From Branchipolynoe longqiensis (lineage: Eukaryota > Annelida > Polychaeta > Phyllodocida > Polynoidae): 64,000 nt of DNA. The position numbers were made by a program, and so were the translations under genes. The stretch lies in assembly GCA_030323885.1 (NCBI GenBank), contig CM059202.1:44162849-44226848 (forward strand), given 5' to 3'. Each line of letters opens with the position of its first letter. Within the stretch, counting starts at the first letter, position 1. Below the pieces are notes generated by a model. The model was not told where the DNA came from. It saw nothing but the letters and a program-made list of their open reading frames with translations, and searched no databases. Below are positions 42,806-52,930 of this stretch, piece after piece.

Positions 42806-44043
42806 CCCGTGGTCTGTCGTTCTCCTCTGCCGCGTCCCCTGGGACTGAACCCGAAGGATGGACCTCTGCGTCCTGGCCTGCCTCCTCGGCGGAAGCGAAA
42901 ATCCGAGCGGGGGCGTCGGAATTTGCCGGGGTTGTCTAACTTCTTACCCCTGTCAGTGTTCTTAGCGCTTTTCGTGTCTACCTCCACTGCTTTGAAGAGG
43001 TGCGCTAGCTGTCCCCCAAACATTTTGGTTTTGTCCAGCGGCTTACCTAGCACTGGCTTTGGTGGGAGGTAAAGTGTGTATTCTTTACCGTCATTGTCCG
43101 TAACTTTCTTAGACCTGGCAACTTCTTTGCCAGCATCTGTGGTCACCGACTTATAGACGTTCTCGAAACGTCGAAACGTCATAAAGTTCGACGCTGCGGT
43201 AAGCAGCGCAATGCCTTTATCCATGGTGCGAGCAAGCGACGAGAATTTATTCTCGGCTTGCATTCTGTTTGCTACCGGAGTTATGGAAGTCAGAGCTCCG
43301 AGCACTGCTCTATGGATGGTACACAACGCGTTCTCGTAACGCCGTCTTTCGTCCGAGAGATGGATACCTGCATCCATTTCTTTGCTGATGGACTCGGGAA
43401 CGCCTTTGATTCCCGAGATTTGTTCGGTCAGCTTACTGATCACCTCAGCGGGTTTAAATGTGTGGAAATGTCCTTTTAACGTTTCCCTCATCATGGTTGT
43501 GGTACGCAACCTCTTTGCTTTCGCCAACGGGCATTTCTTTTTAATTTTTGCCCCTATCCGTGCATAGACACCCGCTCTTTCGGTGTCTGAGTCAGACTCC
43601 GTCGAGGACGAGTCATCTGAATCATCAGATGATGAGTCCTTCTTCTTTTTGTTCTTCTTGGTCTTTTTAACCCGCTTCTTGTTGACTTTGGTGAATTCAT
43701 CACCTGAGCTACTCACGGGTCTTTTGAGCCTCTTGACTTTCAGTTTCGGAACCTCAAATGCTGATTCAGTTTCATCATCCGAAAAGTCTTCCCAGTCGTC
43801 GTCTGGGATAGGAGGAGAGGGAACCCGTGTAACGGGTTGCGTATGTTTGTACTTCTCCATAAGCCTGACGATCTTGTCCTCTAGGTCTTCGTCTCCGCTA
43901 TCCTTATCCGAAGGACCAGCTCCTGGCTGTGGGGACGGTGGCCGCGTCTGTGGCGGCGACGAATCGTACCCTGAGGGCACGCGGCCTTCTGCCGCTGCCG
44001 GCGGAACTTTGTTGCGCTTGGTGGCCATCGGTTTCTGTAACAA
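42733..44043 (-). CDS. DIRS Gag-like protein, 436 aa
   Basis: An intact ORF with an N-terminal Pro/Ser-rich region, then a basic and acidic Ser-rich stretch (KKTKKNKKKKDSSSDDSDDS) at about residues 128-150, a ~170-residue helical-looking central region (KRLRTTTMMRETLKGHFHTF; SDERRRYENALCTIHRAVLG) and an Arg/Gly-rich C-terminus (RRGGRPGRRGPSFGF). No CCHC zinc knuckle. Position upstream of RT and composition argue for a nucleic-acid-binding capsid-like protein. A second ATG six codons in (MATKRNK) is an alternative start. Confidence 0.8.
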   Translation of the reverse strand: MLQKPMATKRNKVPPAAAEGRVPSGYDSSPPQTRPPSPQPGAGPSDKDSGDEDLEDKIVRLMEKYKHTQPVTRVPSPPIPDDDWEDFSDDETESAFEVPKLKVKRLKRPVSSSGDEFTKVNKKRVKKTKKNKKKKDSSSDDSDDSSSTESDSDTERAGVYARIGAKIKKKCPLAKAKRLRTTTMMRETLKGHFHTFKPAEVISKLTEQISGIKGVPESISKEMDAGIHLSDERRRYENALCTIHRAVLGALTSITPVANRMQAENKFSSLARTMDKGIALLTAASNFMTFRRFENVYKSVTTDAGKEVARSKKVTDNDGKEYTLYLPPKPVLGKPLDKTKMFGGQLAHLFKAVEVDTKSAKNTDRGKKLDNPGKFRRPRSDFRFRRGGRPGRRGPSFGFSPRGRGRGERQTTGWNENRGYKREFTPRPQFPRPGAK

Positions 44044-44770
44044 AAAAGTTACTTAATACCGGTATCGTCTCAACATGGTCACAAGGTGAGCCCCATAACT
44101 GGGTTGAGGTATTATTCGTATGGTATAGAGTAACCTGTTTACACCGTTCTGTATACAGGCGTTAAGCTAATGGTATGCCGTAGGTTTTATCGGTAGTGAA
44201 ACCAACCAAACGGAGGGGCGGCCATTGGCACGCCCGCTCTCTCTGTTTCGTACACTTCTCCCACCCGCGGCATTCTGCACCAGCAAGTTGAAGAAAATAT
44301 CACGAAACTCGGAGGCTCGCCTCAAAAACCGGTCTGGGGAGTCTATAAAAGAAACCCAGGATCATCCCCAACAAAACCCTCTTTTAGGGTTCGGAGGAAT
44401 TTCCTTAGGAGATGCAACTCGGGTTAACATCTCTGCCTGTCTGTATACAGGTTGCGCTATCAAGCGGTATCGGTTTCGGTTCTGTACATAAGTGTTCTAA
44501 CCTTGTGTTTTTTATAACACCAAAACATGTCCAAATTGGACCTGAGAAAGTTCTAAGCTTTCATAATTGGATGCTATAAACCATCCTTAAGAAGTTAATC
44601 GCGATTTTGCAATACTTACAGTTGGTTAAAGTGTTGTAGTAGTTAAATCCTGCCAGAGCAGCTCAGCGAACGTCCTCCCGCCGTGAGCTGCTTATGCTAA
44701 TTGCTTGACCCGGATGTGCTTATCTCTCCCTAGCCTGCGGCTAGCCTGAGGCTATATACCGAGGTAAAAT
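44044..44770 (-). other. DIRS 5' terminal repeat and leader
   Basis: The outer end (44702-44770, read on the minus strand from ATTTTACCTCGGTATATAGC) is the 5' inverted terminal repeat. The ~650 bp before the Gag-like ATG are noncoding and would hold the promoter and leader. I see no convincing TATA or initiator assignment. Confidence 0.7.
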
Positions 44771-44776
44771 ATATAT

Positions 44777-44812
<36 letters not shown>
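44771..44812. repeat. AT microsatellite flanking the DIRS element
   Basis: (AT)n directly right of the element. On the left side the element is preceded by TCTATATATATA (39363-39374). The insertion apparently split one AT tract. Confidence 0.85.
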
Positions 44813-44813
<1 letters not shown>

Positions 44814-45265
44814 AAAGAAAATAAAACACGATAGAATTCTCAACCAACTGTAATCCCACATGACACCCCAAATTGCATGCTTATGATATAAGCCGAATGT
44901 TTGCAGGATTTATACCGCTACGATGGACATGGCGTTTAAGCCATCACAAGCCTTGCTTTCGACACTTCCTCTCTATCACTTCGATAATCACCAGCTGCGT
45001 AGTGTGAAATACGGCATTGTGATTGGGTGAGTCCATTATAACCTTCTTTGCGGTCCCATCTTTATGGCAACTGAATGCGAAAAGCTTTAAAGTTGATGCG
45101 CATTATTTACAACGAGGTGTCCCTTTTTGCGGAACGAGCTGCGAACGAGTAATCCCTCAAATATACACAATTATTTTTTTAAACGCAGTGTTGCCAGTAG
45201 TAATTACTCTTCACAAATGAACCATTAACACATCTGGGCAAACAGACACCAGTGCTCTTCATGTT
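44813..45265. other. Unassigned stretch
   Basis: No gene or repeat family recognised between the AT tract and the SINE at 45270. Confidence 0.4.
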
Positions 45266-45269
45266 ATGA

Positions 45270-45626
45270 ATAGTATGATGAAACCAGGTCAGACCATATT
45301 GCAGGAGCGCGATGTAGTTCAGGCAGTAGCGTGTCCAACTGTGAAGCTGTCGATCATCCAATTGATCCTTCTCAGTGGACCCATTTGCAGTTTGGGCTAT
45401 TTTCCGTTCCAACCAGTGGTCCACAACTGGTTCATCAAAGGGTCTTGTATGTGCTGTCCTGTCTATGGGAAAGTGCATATAAAAGACCCCTTGCTGCTTA
45501 TCAGAAACAATAGCCTGTGGCAGCAGCAGGTTTCCTCCAATGAAATGTCAAAATGATGTCCAATACCTGATGATAAAAATCAATGTGCTCTAGAGGCATT
45601 GTTAAATAAAACAAACATTACTTTTA
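45270..45626 (-). mobile_element. Mollusc-type SINE, reversed copy
   Basis: Contains CAGTGGACCCATTTGCAG, TTTTCCGTTCCAACCAGTGG, GGGAAAGTGCATATAAAAGA, CCCCTTGCTGCTTATCAG and, at the far end, TGCTCTAGAGGCATTGTTAA, ATAAAACAAAC. I recognise this from memory as an abundant SINE in molluscs, especially gastropods; I cannot verify it here. A second, forward copy is at 51245-51575. Confidence 0.75.
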
Positions 45627-46760
45627 CATTAGACCCTATTGCAAAAATGAAAGGTGGGTAATGAATTCTTCTATTATTCACCCAATAGGATTCATCTAAT
45701 GGTGTAGCATGCGGTCAGTTAAGTCCAACCAACTCTGTGAGTTTGCAGTTGCGACATCCAGTCGTTGACATCCTTTCTGATAATAGTCAGCATCCCTCTT
45801 TTGTGCAACGGTGCGTCAGGATTAGCAGAAAACTTTATAACCGACTGGCAGTTGTGGGTTTGAACCACCATGGCATGCTACCATTTTGTACTGATAACAG
45901 CTCTCATGCAGATAATGCAACAGCACTCAAGATCAAAAGATTTGTTAGAACTTTTCAGATTAGTTCTTTTGGTTGTTTAAAAAACAGAAAAAAATGAAAA
46001 TTCTACAAAGTGTGTAACAGTGAAATAAACATAATATAGGAGTGACCTACCGCCATTGGAAATAACAGAATAAATATAGTCTTATGTCCAACCAACATCT
46101 AAGGTCACATTAGGAAGGGAATCGAAATAGTCAATTGAGCTCTAATCTGATTCTTTCTGTAAGTCCAGCTCGACCTCTTGGAGCAGAGATAGAGTTAATT
46201 TAGTGATGAAAATCATTTAAATCCCCTTAAGGCTTCATGAATTAGCAAACAAACAGAAAGATGCGACTGCTAACCAGCTGATGCGCTTTAGCTTCACCCA
46301 TTCATCCCAACATCCGCTATCGGAATAAAGGAATGGTTATAACGGAGCGGGTTAAGATGTGTCTCCATCACTGCGAAGGTGACGCTTCAGACAGCAATAA
46401 AAAGAAAAGAGACACGGGACTACATAACACGAAGCTCATCACAGACACGGTTTCACAAACCTACCGTCAACTTCAACAGGCGGTAGTATAGTTAATTATA
46501 GTCGGTCTCAAATTCTTGTTGACGTTTGACGTCACAAGGATGAGCATAAGAAGTCATCATGTGATGCTAATCGCTACATCGACATAGCATTCGTATCCAT
46601 GGCAACAATTCCTGAGAGCACCACTATTAAGTTGAATATTACAAATTTAGCTTTTTCTCTCTTTAAAGTGGGGCGGAGGGGGAGGGGCAAATGGGAGAAA
46701 TAAAAAGGGTACAGTTGACGACTTTCCACAACACGGTGCTGCCATTGTGTTATTTTGTAC
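45627..46760. other. Unassigned stretch downstream of the ETS gene
   Basis: No supported gene. The short frame at 45737-45994 has no recognisable domain. A fragment of a SINE tail (AACCAACATCTAAGGTCAC) is at about 46090-46110. Confidence 0.4.
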
Positions 46761-46784
46761 GGATCACTCTGCTATTTACAACTT

Positions 46785-48030
46785 TATATACAAAACCAAC
46801 CCATTATCGGGTTGTTGCAGAATCAACCTGACATATGGTTGGTACAGAATCAACCGAATGTAGGGTTGGTACAGAATCAACGTGACGTATTGGTACATGA
46901 ACCCATTTATGAGTTGGTACAAAATCAAGTCAGTGTTGAATTGGTACAAAATCAACCTATTGCCGTGTTGGTGCAGAAACAACACACTATCGAGTTGGTA
47001 TTTAACTATCCCATTATCAAGTTAGTTCAGAACAGTCAAAGCATTGGTGAGAAACAAACCTGTTGTTAATTCCACCTCGTACCAACTGTCAATCGAGTTT
47101 GTTTTGAACCAACCAAATTGTTGAGTTGATATCAAATCAACCGATTTCATCGGGAACCAACTTGTCGTTCAGTTGGTTCTAAAGTAATTGGTTGCCCAAC
47201 TTATGGTGGCACAAAGCCAGCAATGTTGATTTGGTACATAATGAACACAATGTTGAGTTGGTACAGAATCAACACAATATTTGGTTCACAATGAACGCAA
47301 TGTTGAGTTGGTACAGGATCAACACAATATTTGGTACATAATGAACGCAATGTTGAGTTGCTACAGGATCAACACAATATTTGGTACATAATGAACGCAA
47401 TGTTGAGTTGCTACAGTACCAACACAATATTTGGTACATAATGAACGCAATGTTGAGTTGCTACAGGATCAACACAATATTTGGTACATAATGAACGCAA
47501 TGTTGAGTTGGTACAGGATCAACACAATATTTGGTACATAATGAACGCAATGTTGAGTTGGTACAGGATCAACACAATATTTGGTACATAATGAACGCAA
47601 TGTTGAGTTGGTACAGCATCAACACAATATTTGGTACATAATGAACGCAATGTTGAGTTGCTACAGCATCAACACAATATTTGGTACATAATGAACGCAA
47701 TGTTGAGTTGCTACAGTACCAACACAATATTTGGTACATAATGAACGCAATGTTGAGTTGGTACAGCATCAACACAATATTTGGTACATAATGAACGCAA
47801 TGTTGAGTTGGTACAGCATCAACACAACGTTCGAGTTAGTACAAAATCAACACATTATTCAGTTGAACCAATCAACCCATTGTTGAATTGGCACACAACC
47901 AACCAATTACTGAATTGGTACAAGACCAAAACGCTTAGTTGGTACACTAACTAACCCAATGTTAAGTTGGTACAAAAATGAACCCGATATTAAGTTGCTG
48001 CAGAATCAACACATCGTTGAGTTGCTGTCG
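46785..48030. repeat. 27-bp degenerate to 50-bp homogenised minisatellite
   Basis: 46785-47050 has a diverged ~27-bp unit (GGTTGGTACAGAATCAACC core). From about 47235 to 47830 this becomes a regular 50-bp unit (TTGGTACATAATGAACGCAA, TGTTGAGTTGGTACAGGATC, AACACAATAT), about 11-12 copies differing mainly at GGTACAG/CTACAG and GGATC/GCATC/GTACC. 47830-48030 is degenerate again. The array lies about 0.4 kb beyond the ETS gene stop codon. Confidence 0.9.
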
Positions 48031-48441
48031 AATTGGCTCAGTCACGCTCTATGTTTTATGTCCTAGAGCAGCGGCATTGCCAAACTGTTTCCGGTCAACT
48101 TGTACCAAGCTACAACGCCCTTGAATTCTTAATTCATCCATGTACAATTATCTTTCCTTGTTAACGAAGCGGTATTTATATGTGCAACGATCCGATGTAT
48201 CTCCTAAGTCCTTTCGTTAAGCTTGTCAAATTCCATACATCCACACCGGGCTCCGACAGACAGTGCCATGTCCGTACATGACCCGTACATGGCCCGGTGT
48301 GTGCTGTGTGTGCTGTGTGTGTGCGCCATTACAGGTGAGCAGGTGAGATACAGAGAGAGAAGATAGATGTATGTGCTTGTGGTGACGCTAAGAGAGTGCA
48401 GGCCCGCTTCACGTCTGTGTCTTGTCAACCCGAACCTCCAC
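48031..48441 (-). other. Probable 3' UTR region of the ETS gene
   Basis: This would be the 3' untranslated region on the minus strand if transcription continues past the stop at 48442-48444. I find no canonical AATAAA signal I would defend. It contains a short GTGTGTGCTGTGTGTGCTG run at about 48300-48320. Confidence 0.35.
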
Positions 48442-48615
48442 TCACGTACGCATCTCGAAGAGACGCTTCTGTAAACTAGGCCTCAAAGACTCACGCACTC
48501 GCTGTAATTTCTTCTCCGCACACTCCGAGACAAGTCGGTTTAGATCGGCTGCAGCATATCCAAGCAGCATACGCAAGTCGCAGACAAATTTGTAGACAAA
48601 CCGCTTGCCATGCAC
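48442..48615 (-). CDS. GABPA: GABPA last coding exon: end of ETS domain and C-terminus
   Basis: The acceptor TTTATCTCCTCAG precedes GTGCATGGCAAGCGG, encoding VHGKRFVYKFVCDL, the last strand and helix of the ETS domain; the phase-0 junction after AAG joins the previous exon. After LGYAAADLNRLVSECAEKKL the tail is RVRESLRPSLQKRLFEMRT and TGA. In vertebrate GABPA the tail after this point differs and is not conserved. A good splice donor, GTACGTGAGT, overlaps the stop (intron would start at 48445), so an alternative, spliced C-terminus is possible. Confidence 0.9.
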   Translation of the reverse strand: MHGKRFVYKFVCDLRMLLGYAAADLNRLVSECAEKKLQRVRESLRPSLQKRLFEMRT

Positions 48616-48699
48616 CTGAGGAGATAAATCAGTCCTAAGTAAAAATGCCATCTTATCATCACCTAGAAACATAATGTTGAACCGATATTAATATCTACC

Positions 48700-49550
48700 G
48701 AAGATTCACATTTCAGTAAATCATCAGCAATTGTTAATAAGTAATCAATAACAATTAAAATTAAGGGGATGAAAGTGATCAACAATAATCTACAGCAAGC
48801 GATGATAGAGCACAACACTGACAGAACATTCTCCAAGCAGAGTCTGTGAGGATGGGCCTGGGATGGTCGTTGAAGAGTTCTGTATGAAACCTAACTTCTG
48901 CTTCACCATCAATATGGACATAGGTGCCAACCCGGCATAAAACCCAGGGTACGTACACATGTGAAGATATGGAATCCTAGGCTATTTCAAGGCTTTTCAA
49001 GGCTGTTTGTGATAAGAATTCAAGACTATTTTCATTTGGTTTTCAGAAGAAAAAAAAACATTCGTGAATGGCGATTTCAGACTAATTTAGATTAATGGGG
49101 ACAGTTTAATGGAATTCAAGGCTTTTCAAGACTAATTACCAAAAATAGGTTAAATTCAAGGCTTGAAATGGGGCAAATGAAGTTCAAGACTTTTCGGGCC
49201 CCGTACGGACCCTGAAAACCCCCAAGTCATTCACTCCTAGCTTCTGCTGTATTTTCAAATTTTACTAACAGTGATAATGGGTCATCCAAAGTTTTCTAAC
49301 ATTTTCAAGGTCGTACAAAGAATACCACTTTTCCTGACCTCCCCGCTTTCAAAGTAGAACTCTTCAATAATTTAGTACAGAACACAAAGTTCGGCAAAAA
49401 ATATCAACATGATATTAAATATTAAATGCTAAAAGTCGTAATGACAGCCCTCCTCCCATTGTCATATGCTTTGTATGACCGTGAAAATGTTCACTTTGGA
49501 TGATCCCTGAGGCTGTCTGCATTTTCACCAAAAGCCTGCCTTCGTTCCGT
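48700..49550. other. Intron sequence, no recognised element
   Basis: AT-rich intron between the two ETS exons. At 48985-49200 variants of AAGGCTTTTCAAGGCT and TTCAAGACT recur several times, a degenerate local repeat. Nothing else is recognised. Confidence 0.45.
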
Positions 49551-49552
49551 TA

Positions 49553-49845
49553 GTTGTTTTTTTACGTCCCGCAACATCTAAGGTCATATCATGACAGGTA
49601 CCGACTTGTGGCAGTGCGCACTCATGGCGACTTCATGGTCCTGCCCCACTGGGAGACCAAGCCACCATCACTATGACTTGATATCCCACTCAGTCACATT
49701 ATCCTGACACTGAGCTAACCAGTCATTGCCATATCCTAGTATGCCCAATGCCTGGCTAGGAAGTAACAAGTATAAATTTTTAAGTCATTGGTTTGAGCAA
49801 GAACAAGCCCATGGGTTCGAATCCCAGTCTACCACCGTTCGTTGA
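49553..49845 (-). mobile_element. tRNA-derived SINE, family A (type 1), intronic
   Basis: Reversed: TTTTACGTCCCGCAACATC, AAGGTCATATCATGACAGG, GTGCGCACTCATGGCGAC, CCCCACTGGGAGACCAAG, then CCCATGGGTTCGAATCCCAG (B box complement). Nearly full length. Confidence 0.8.
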
Positions 49846-49912
49846 GATATCCATACCAGTGTAGGGGCTCAGAGCGGTGACCGACCCACCATTCGTCATT
49901 TTGTGATGATAT

Positions 49913-50197
49913 GAAAGTTGCATAGTCCGATGGTTTTGAGTTCCTGTCATTTTCTGAGATAAATATGCTAGGTTTATCGTTATAATCTACCTTACTTTAG
50001 TTTGAAGTAATTTTAATTTTAAATGTCTAACTAGAGATATTTCAAGTGCAAATATGCCAAATTAATTGTGGCAATGTTGCCAAAACTCTCACACCAGAGG
50101 CTTCTGGAGTAACAGGTTCTATTAAAATCTAGGGTCAAATCTAGATAATTGGTTCGGTTTTGAAAATCCGATACTTTCATCAAACTATCCAGCATTA
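49913..50197 (-). mobile_element. TTAA MITE, intronic
   Basis: Starts GAAAGTTGCATAGTCCGATGG, passes TCTACCTTACTTTAG and AGGTTCTATTAAAATC, and ends TTTCATCAAACTATCCAGC and ATTAAG. The 38-bp segment amplified elsewhere is absent or deleted here. Confidence 0.75.
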
Positions 50198-50400
50198 AGT
50201 AAGAGATCTAGAAAATACAATAAATTGTCCAAATATACATCTCGGAATATGTTAAATCATCCAATTATTCATTTAGAAAATAAAAAGTTGCGCATTATCA
50301 AATATCCTGGAGCTTTTTCACCCCCAAACCTAGAATCATGCATAGATGAAAAGGAAACCATTCCCAGTCCTGGTTTTTATATATCATAACGCTACCATAC

Positions 50401-50624
50401 CTTTGCAATCATGTCTCCATCGTAGTAGTATCGGAGTGCGCGACTTAGCTTCTCGTAGTTCATGCTGGGCTTGTTCTTGCGCTGCCCCCACATTTGCGCC
50501 ACCATCTCCGGATTGTTGAGCTTGAACTCGCCATCGTCACTGATCCACTGGATCACTTCCCGGCAGTCCTTGTCTGTCAGCAGCTCGAGCAGGAACTGCC
50601 ACAGCTGGATCTGACCGTTGTTGC
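50401..50624 (-). CDS. GABPA: GABPA exon encoding most of the ETS DNA-binding domain
   Basis: The acceptor CTGGGCTCGCAG precedes GCAACAACGGTCAG; with the phase-1 G of the previous exon this reads [16 protein letters not shown]. The exon continues through [40 protein letters not shown] and [10 protein letters not shown], then donor GTATGG after AAG (phase 0). The two arginines of RALRYYY are the ones that in ETS proteins read the GGA core. Every hallmark residue of the winged helix is present, so DNA binding should be intact. Confidence 0.97.
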
Positions 50625-50699
50625 CTGCGAGCCCAGAGAGATGCACAAATTACAGTAACTGACGCGACTGAAATTAGGCGCTGTTATTATTAGAGACAT

Positions 50700-51030
50700 T
50701 AGCGATAAGCCTAACAATAGTAGCTGCCACAGCTGGATTTAACCATTGTTATTAGACGTCAGCGAGAAACCTAACAATAGTAGTTGTCACACCTGGATTT
50801 AACCTAAAAATAGTAGTTGTCACACGTGGATTTAACCATTGTTATCTAAGAGACTCACGAGAAAGCTAACAATAGTAGTTTGTCCCAAATTTAACCATTG
50901 TTATCTCAGAGACCAGCGATAACCCTAACAATAGTAGTTGTCACACCTGGATTTAACCATTGTTATCTAAGAGATCAGCGAGAAACCTAACAACAGTAGT
51001 TGTCATACGTGGATTTCACCATTACGTGGC
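50700..51030. repeat. ~62-bp intronic minisatellite resembling the ETS exon start
   Basis: Five to six units of AACAATAGTAGTTGTCACAC, CTGGATTTAACCATTGTTAT, CTAAGAGACCAGCGAG, with one unit shortened. The first unit (about 50717-50746) reads CTGCCACAGCTGGATTTAAC and shares 15 identical bases and about 24 of 30 overall with exon sequence at 50596-50625. Confidence 0.85.
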
Positions 51031-51063
51031 AGATGTTCCCTTGACTAGTTGAGCCCTACTTAC

Positions 51064-51153
51064 CTGTACGGTTTCCTGGTGATGACCGCTCGCTTGGAAC
51101 CATTATTGTCCGGTTTTGTCGCGGCGTCCTGTTGAATGTTTTCTGTGAGCGTC
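51064..51153 (-). CDS. GABPA: GABPA linker exon between PNT and ETS domains
   Basis: The acceptor CTCTAATTTTCTAG and donor CAGGTAAGT bound a 90-bp exon with phase 1 on both sides. It encodes GRSQKTFNRTPRQNRTIMV and then PSERSSPGNRT; the last part, RSSPGNRT followed by GNNGQ in the next exon, matches vertebrate GABPA closely, which fixes the frame. A second AG (TCACAG) 11 bp into the exon is phase-incompatible. Role: flexible basic linker. Confidence 0.92.
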
Positions 51154-51244
51154 CTAGAAAATTAGAGAGGAACACCTAAGACCACTGTGGCAGCGTTACT
51201 TGTCGATTGCTCATAAACCGCTGTCAATCCCAATAAAAAAGTAA

Positions 51245-51575
51245 AGCTTGTTTTATTTAACGACGCCTTTCGAGCACATGGATTTTTGTATTATCAGCTA
51301 TTGGACTTGAACCATATGGTCATTTTTATATATTTCTTTGGAGGAAACCAGCTGCCGCCACATAGGCTACTCTTTCCAATAAGCAGCAAGGAGTCTTTTG
51401 TATGCACTTTCCCAGAGAGGACAGCACATACCACATCCTTTGATGAACCAGTTATAGACCACTGGTTGGAACGTTAAACAGCCCAAACTGCCAATGGATC
51501 CACTGAGAAGGATCGATCAGATGACTGACAGATTCGCAGCTTGACACACAACCGCCTGAGCTACGTCCTGCTCCT
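51245..51575 (+). mobile_element. Mollusc-type SINE, intronic
   Basis: Begins AGCTTGTTTTATTTAACGAC then GCCTTTCGAGCACATGG, passes TTGGAGGAAACCAGCTGCCG, AAGCAGCAAGGAGTCTTTTG, CAGAGAGGACAGCACATACC and ATAGACCACTGGTTGGAACG, and ends near CCGCCTGAGCTACGTCC (tRNA-like end). Same family as 45270-45626, opposite orientation. Confidence 0.75.
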
Positions 51576-52375
51576 CCAATCACCATCAAAGCGAAACAGA
51601 TTAACATGCTAAATTTGTAGTTGAAGCACAATATCTCTAAAGCAATATCAATCTCGCTTCACGATAGATCTTTCACTTCAAATACCTCAAAAAGTCACTT
51701 CAAACTAACATAAAGTAGGTTATACATTTTTTGTTATAGTAATACGGTATTTATTCTGCCCATAACGTGTAAACTCCCACAAGGGTGCTTGTTTTCAACG
51801 CTGGACAGCTGTGAGGAATGTTATGGTGTATGCCCGCATTCCAGTTCCGGGTTGGTATCCGGGACATCCACCAGCATTTATTTAAGTAGTTAGTATCTAT
51901 GTTAGTTTTTTGCAGGTGGTTTTCTTTTGGGGGGGGGGGGTATAACTTCCTATCATAAAACTAATATCGTAGCCTAGTATGTACATCTAATGAGATGGTA
52001 ATAGACTTGTGGATGAGGACGTGTTCACAGAATTTGTTTCTTTATTTTGTTTGCAGCTTTCCTTTCACTTGTGCCCAGTCCCTAGTTAGTGCCTAGATGT
52101 GCCAGAACACATACTCTTCGGGACTGTGACCAGGTGGGGTCGGCTCCGGTGTTAAATTGTTAACCATAGTTCTAACGGCATTGTCCCTGACTTTTGGTTT
52201 TACCACCTTCCTTTCACTTGTGCCCTGTCCCTAGTTGGTACAGGGACATATCTGATTCTACGTAAAGACTTCAATTGCGGATTTGTTGTAACAATGTACT
52301 TTGCGTAAGTATGAACTTTAACGTAGCATTGGTTGCTTAGCTGGAAGATCGATCAGCCCAGTGACCGTACCACAT

Positions 52376-52930
52376 AAAGCTGCATAGTCCGATGAAGCAT
52401 CAAATTTTTAAAATCAAAACAATTATCTAAATTGTATACTACATATCTAATTTAGATACTGGTGCATTTATTAATCATTTGTCGCCACATAGAAGGGAAT
52501 ACTGAGTCAATTTAATGGAACCTGTTACTGCAGAAGCCTATGGAGTTTTGGCGTGCTTGCCAACAGTAACTTTACATGTTTTGGGGTTTAGGGGGGGGGG
52601 TGGGGGGGGGGGGTAGGGAGGTGTTACATTAGTTTGATTAAGCAGGGGAAATTTCAATCGCGCACAATTGGTCTTCCTCATTTCACTGCTCCGTTCCCTA
52701 TCTATTAATGTCGAGCACCAGGCCAGGTAGCATGACAAGCATAAATTTGTATGTCATTGGTTTTACTCGGCCAGGGTTCGAATCCCACGACCTACCAAAC
52801 TGGGAGGTGGACGCTCAGCTCATTAGGCCATCGCGTCTGGTTTTCACTTCAATTATCTCAAAAGTGAGTCACATAAAATAAAAGTTACTTCAAATTAAAG
52901 TTGCATGGTCCGATGAAACTATTTTTTTCA
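52376..52930 (+). mobile_element. TTAA MITE split by a SINE
   Basis: 52376-52590 (AAAGCTGCATAGTCCGATG to TAACTTTACATGTTTT) and 52850-52925 (TTTTCACTTCAATTATCTC to TTCAAATTAAAG) are two parts of one MITE. A reversed SINE family A type 2 (about 52625-52842) sits between them, with a G-rich run before it. A further MITE end starts at about 52909 (AAAGTTGCATGGTCCGATG). Confidence 0.7.

Larger units (their letters stand above)
39375..44770 (-). mobile_element. DIRS-1-type tyrosine-recombinase retrotransposon, nearly complete
   Basis: This 5396-bp element is on the minus strand. In order it has a 5' inverted terminal repeat (44770 back to about 44702), a Gag-like ORF, an overlapping RT/RNase H/methyltransferase-like ORF, an overlapping tyrosine recombinase ORF, an internal complementary region (39597-39730) and a 3' inverted terminal repeat (39375-39489). 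These are the defining parts of DIRS-1 elements, which use a recombinase instead of an integrase and replicate through a circle. There is no target duplication, as expected. It sits in an AT microsatellite. One frameshift at the RT active site makes this copy defective; otherwise it looks young. Confidence 0.93.

Noticed and set aside
51143..51153. Use of the second AG (TCACAG) as acceptor of the GABPA linker exon
   Set aside because: It would enter in phase 0, whereas the preceding exon ends in phase 1; the upstream TTTTCTAG acceptor fits.
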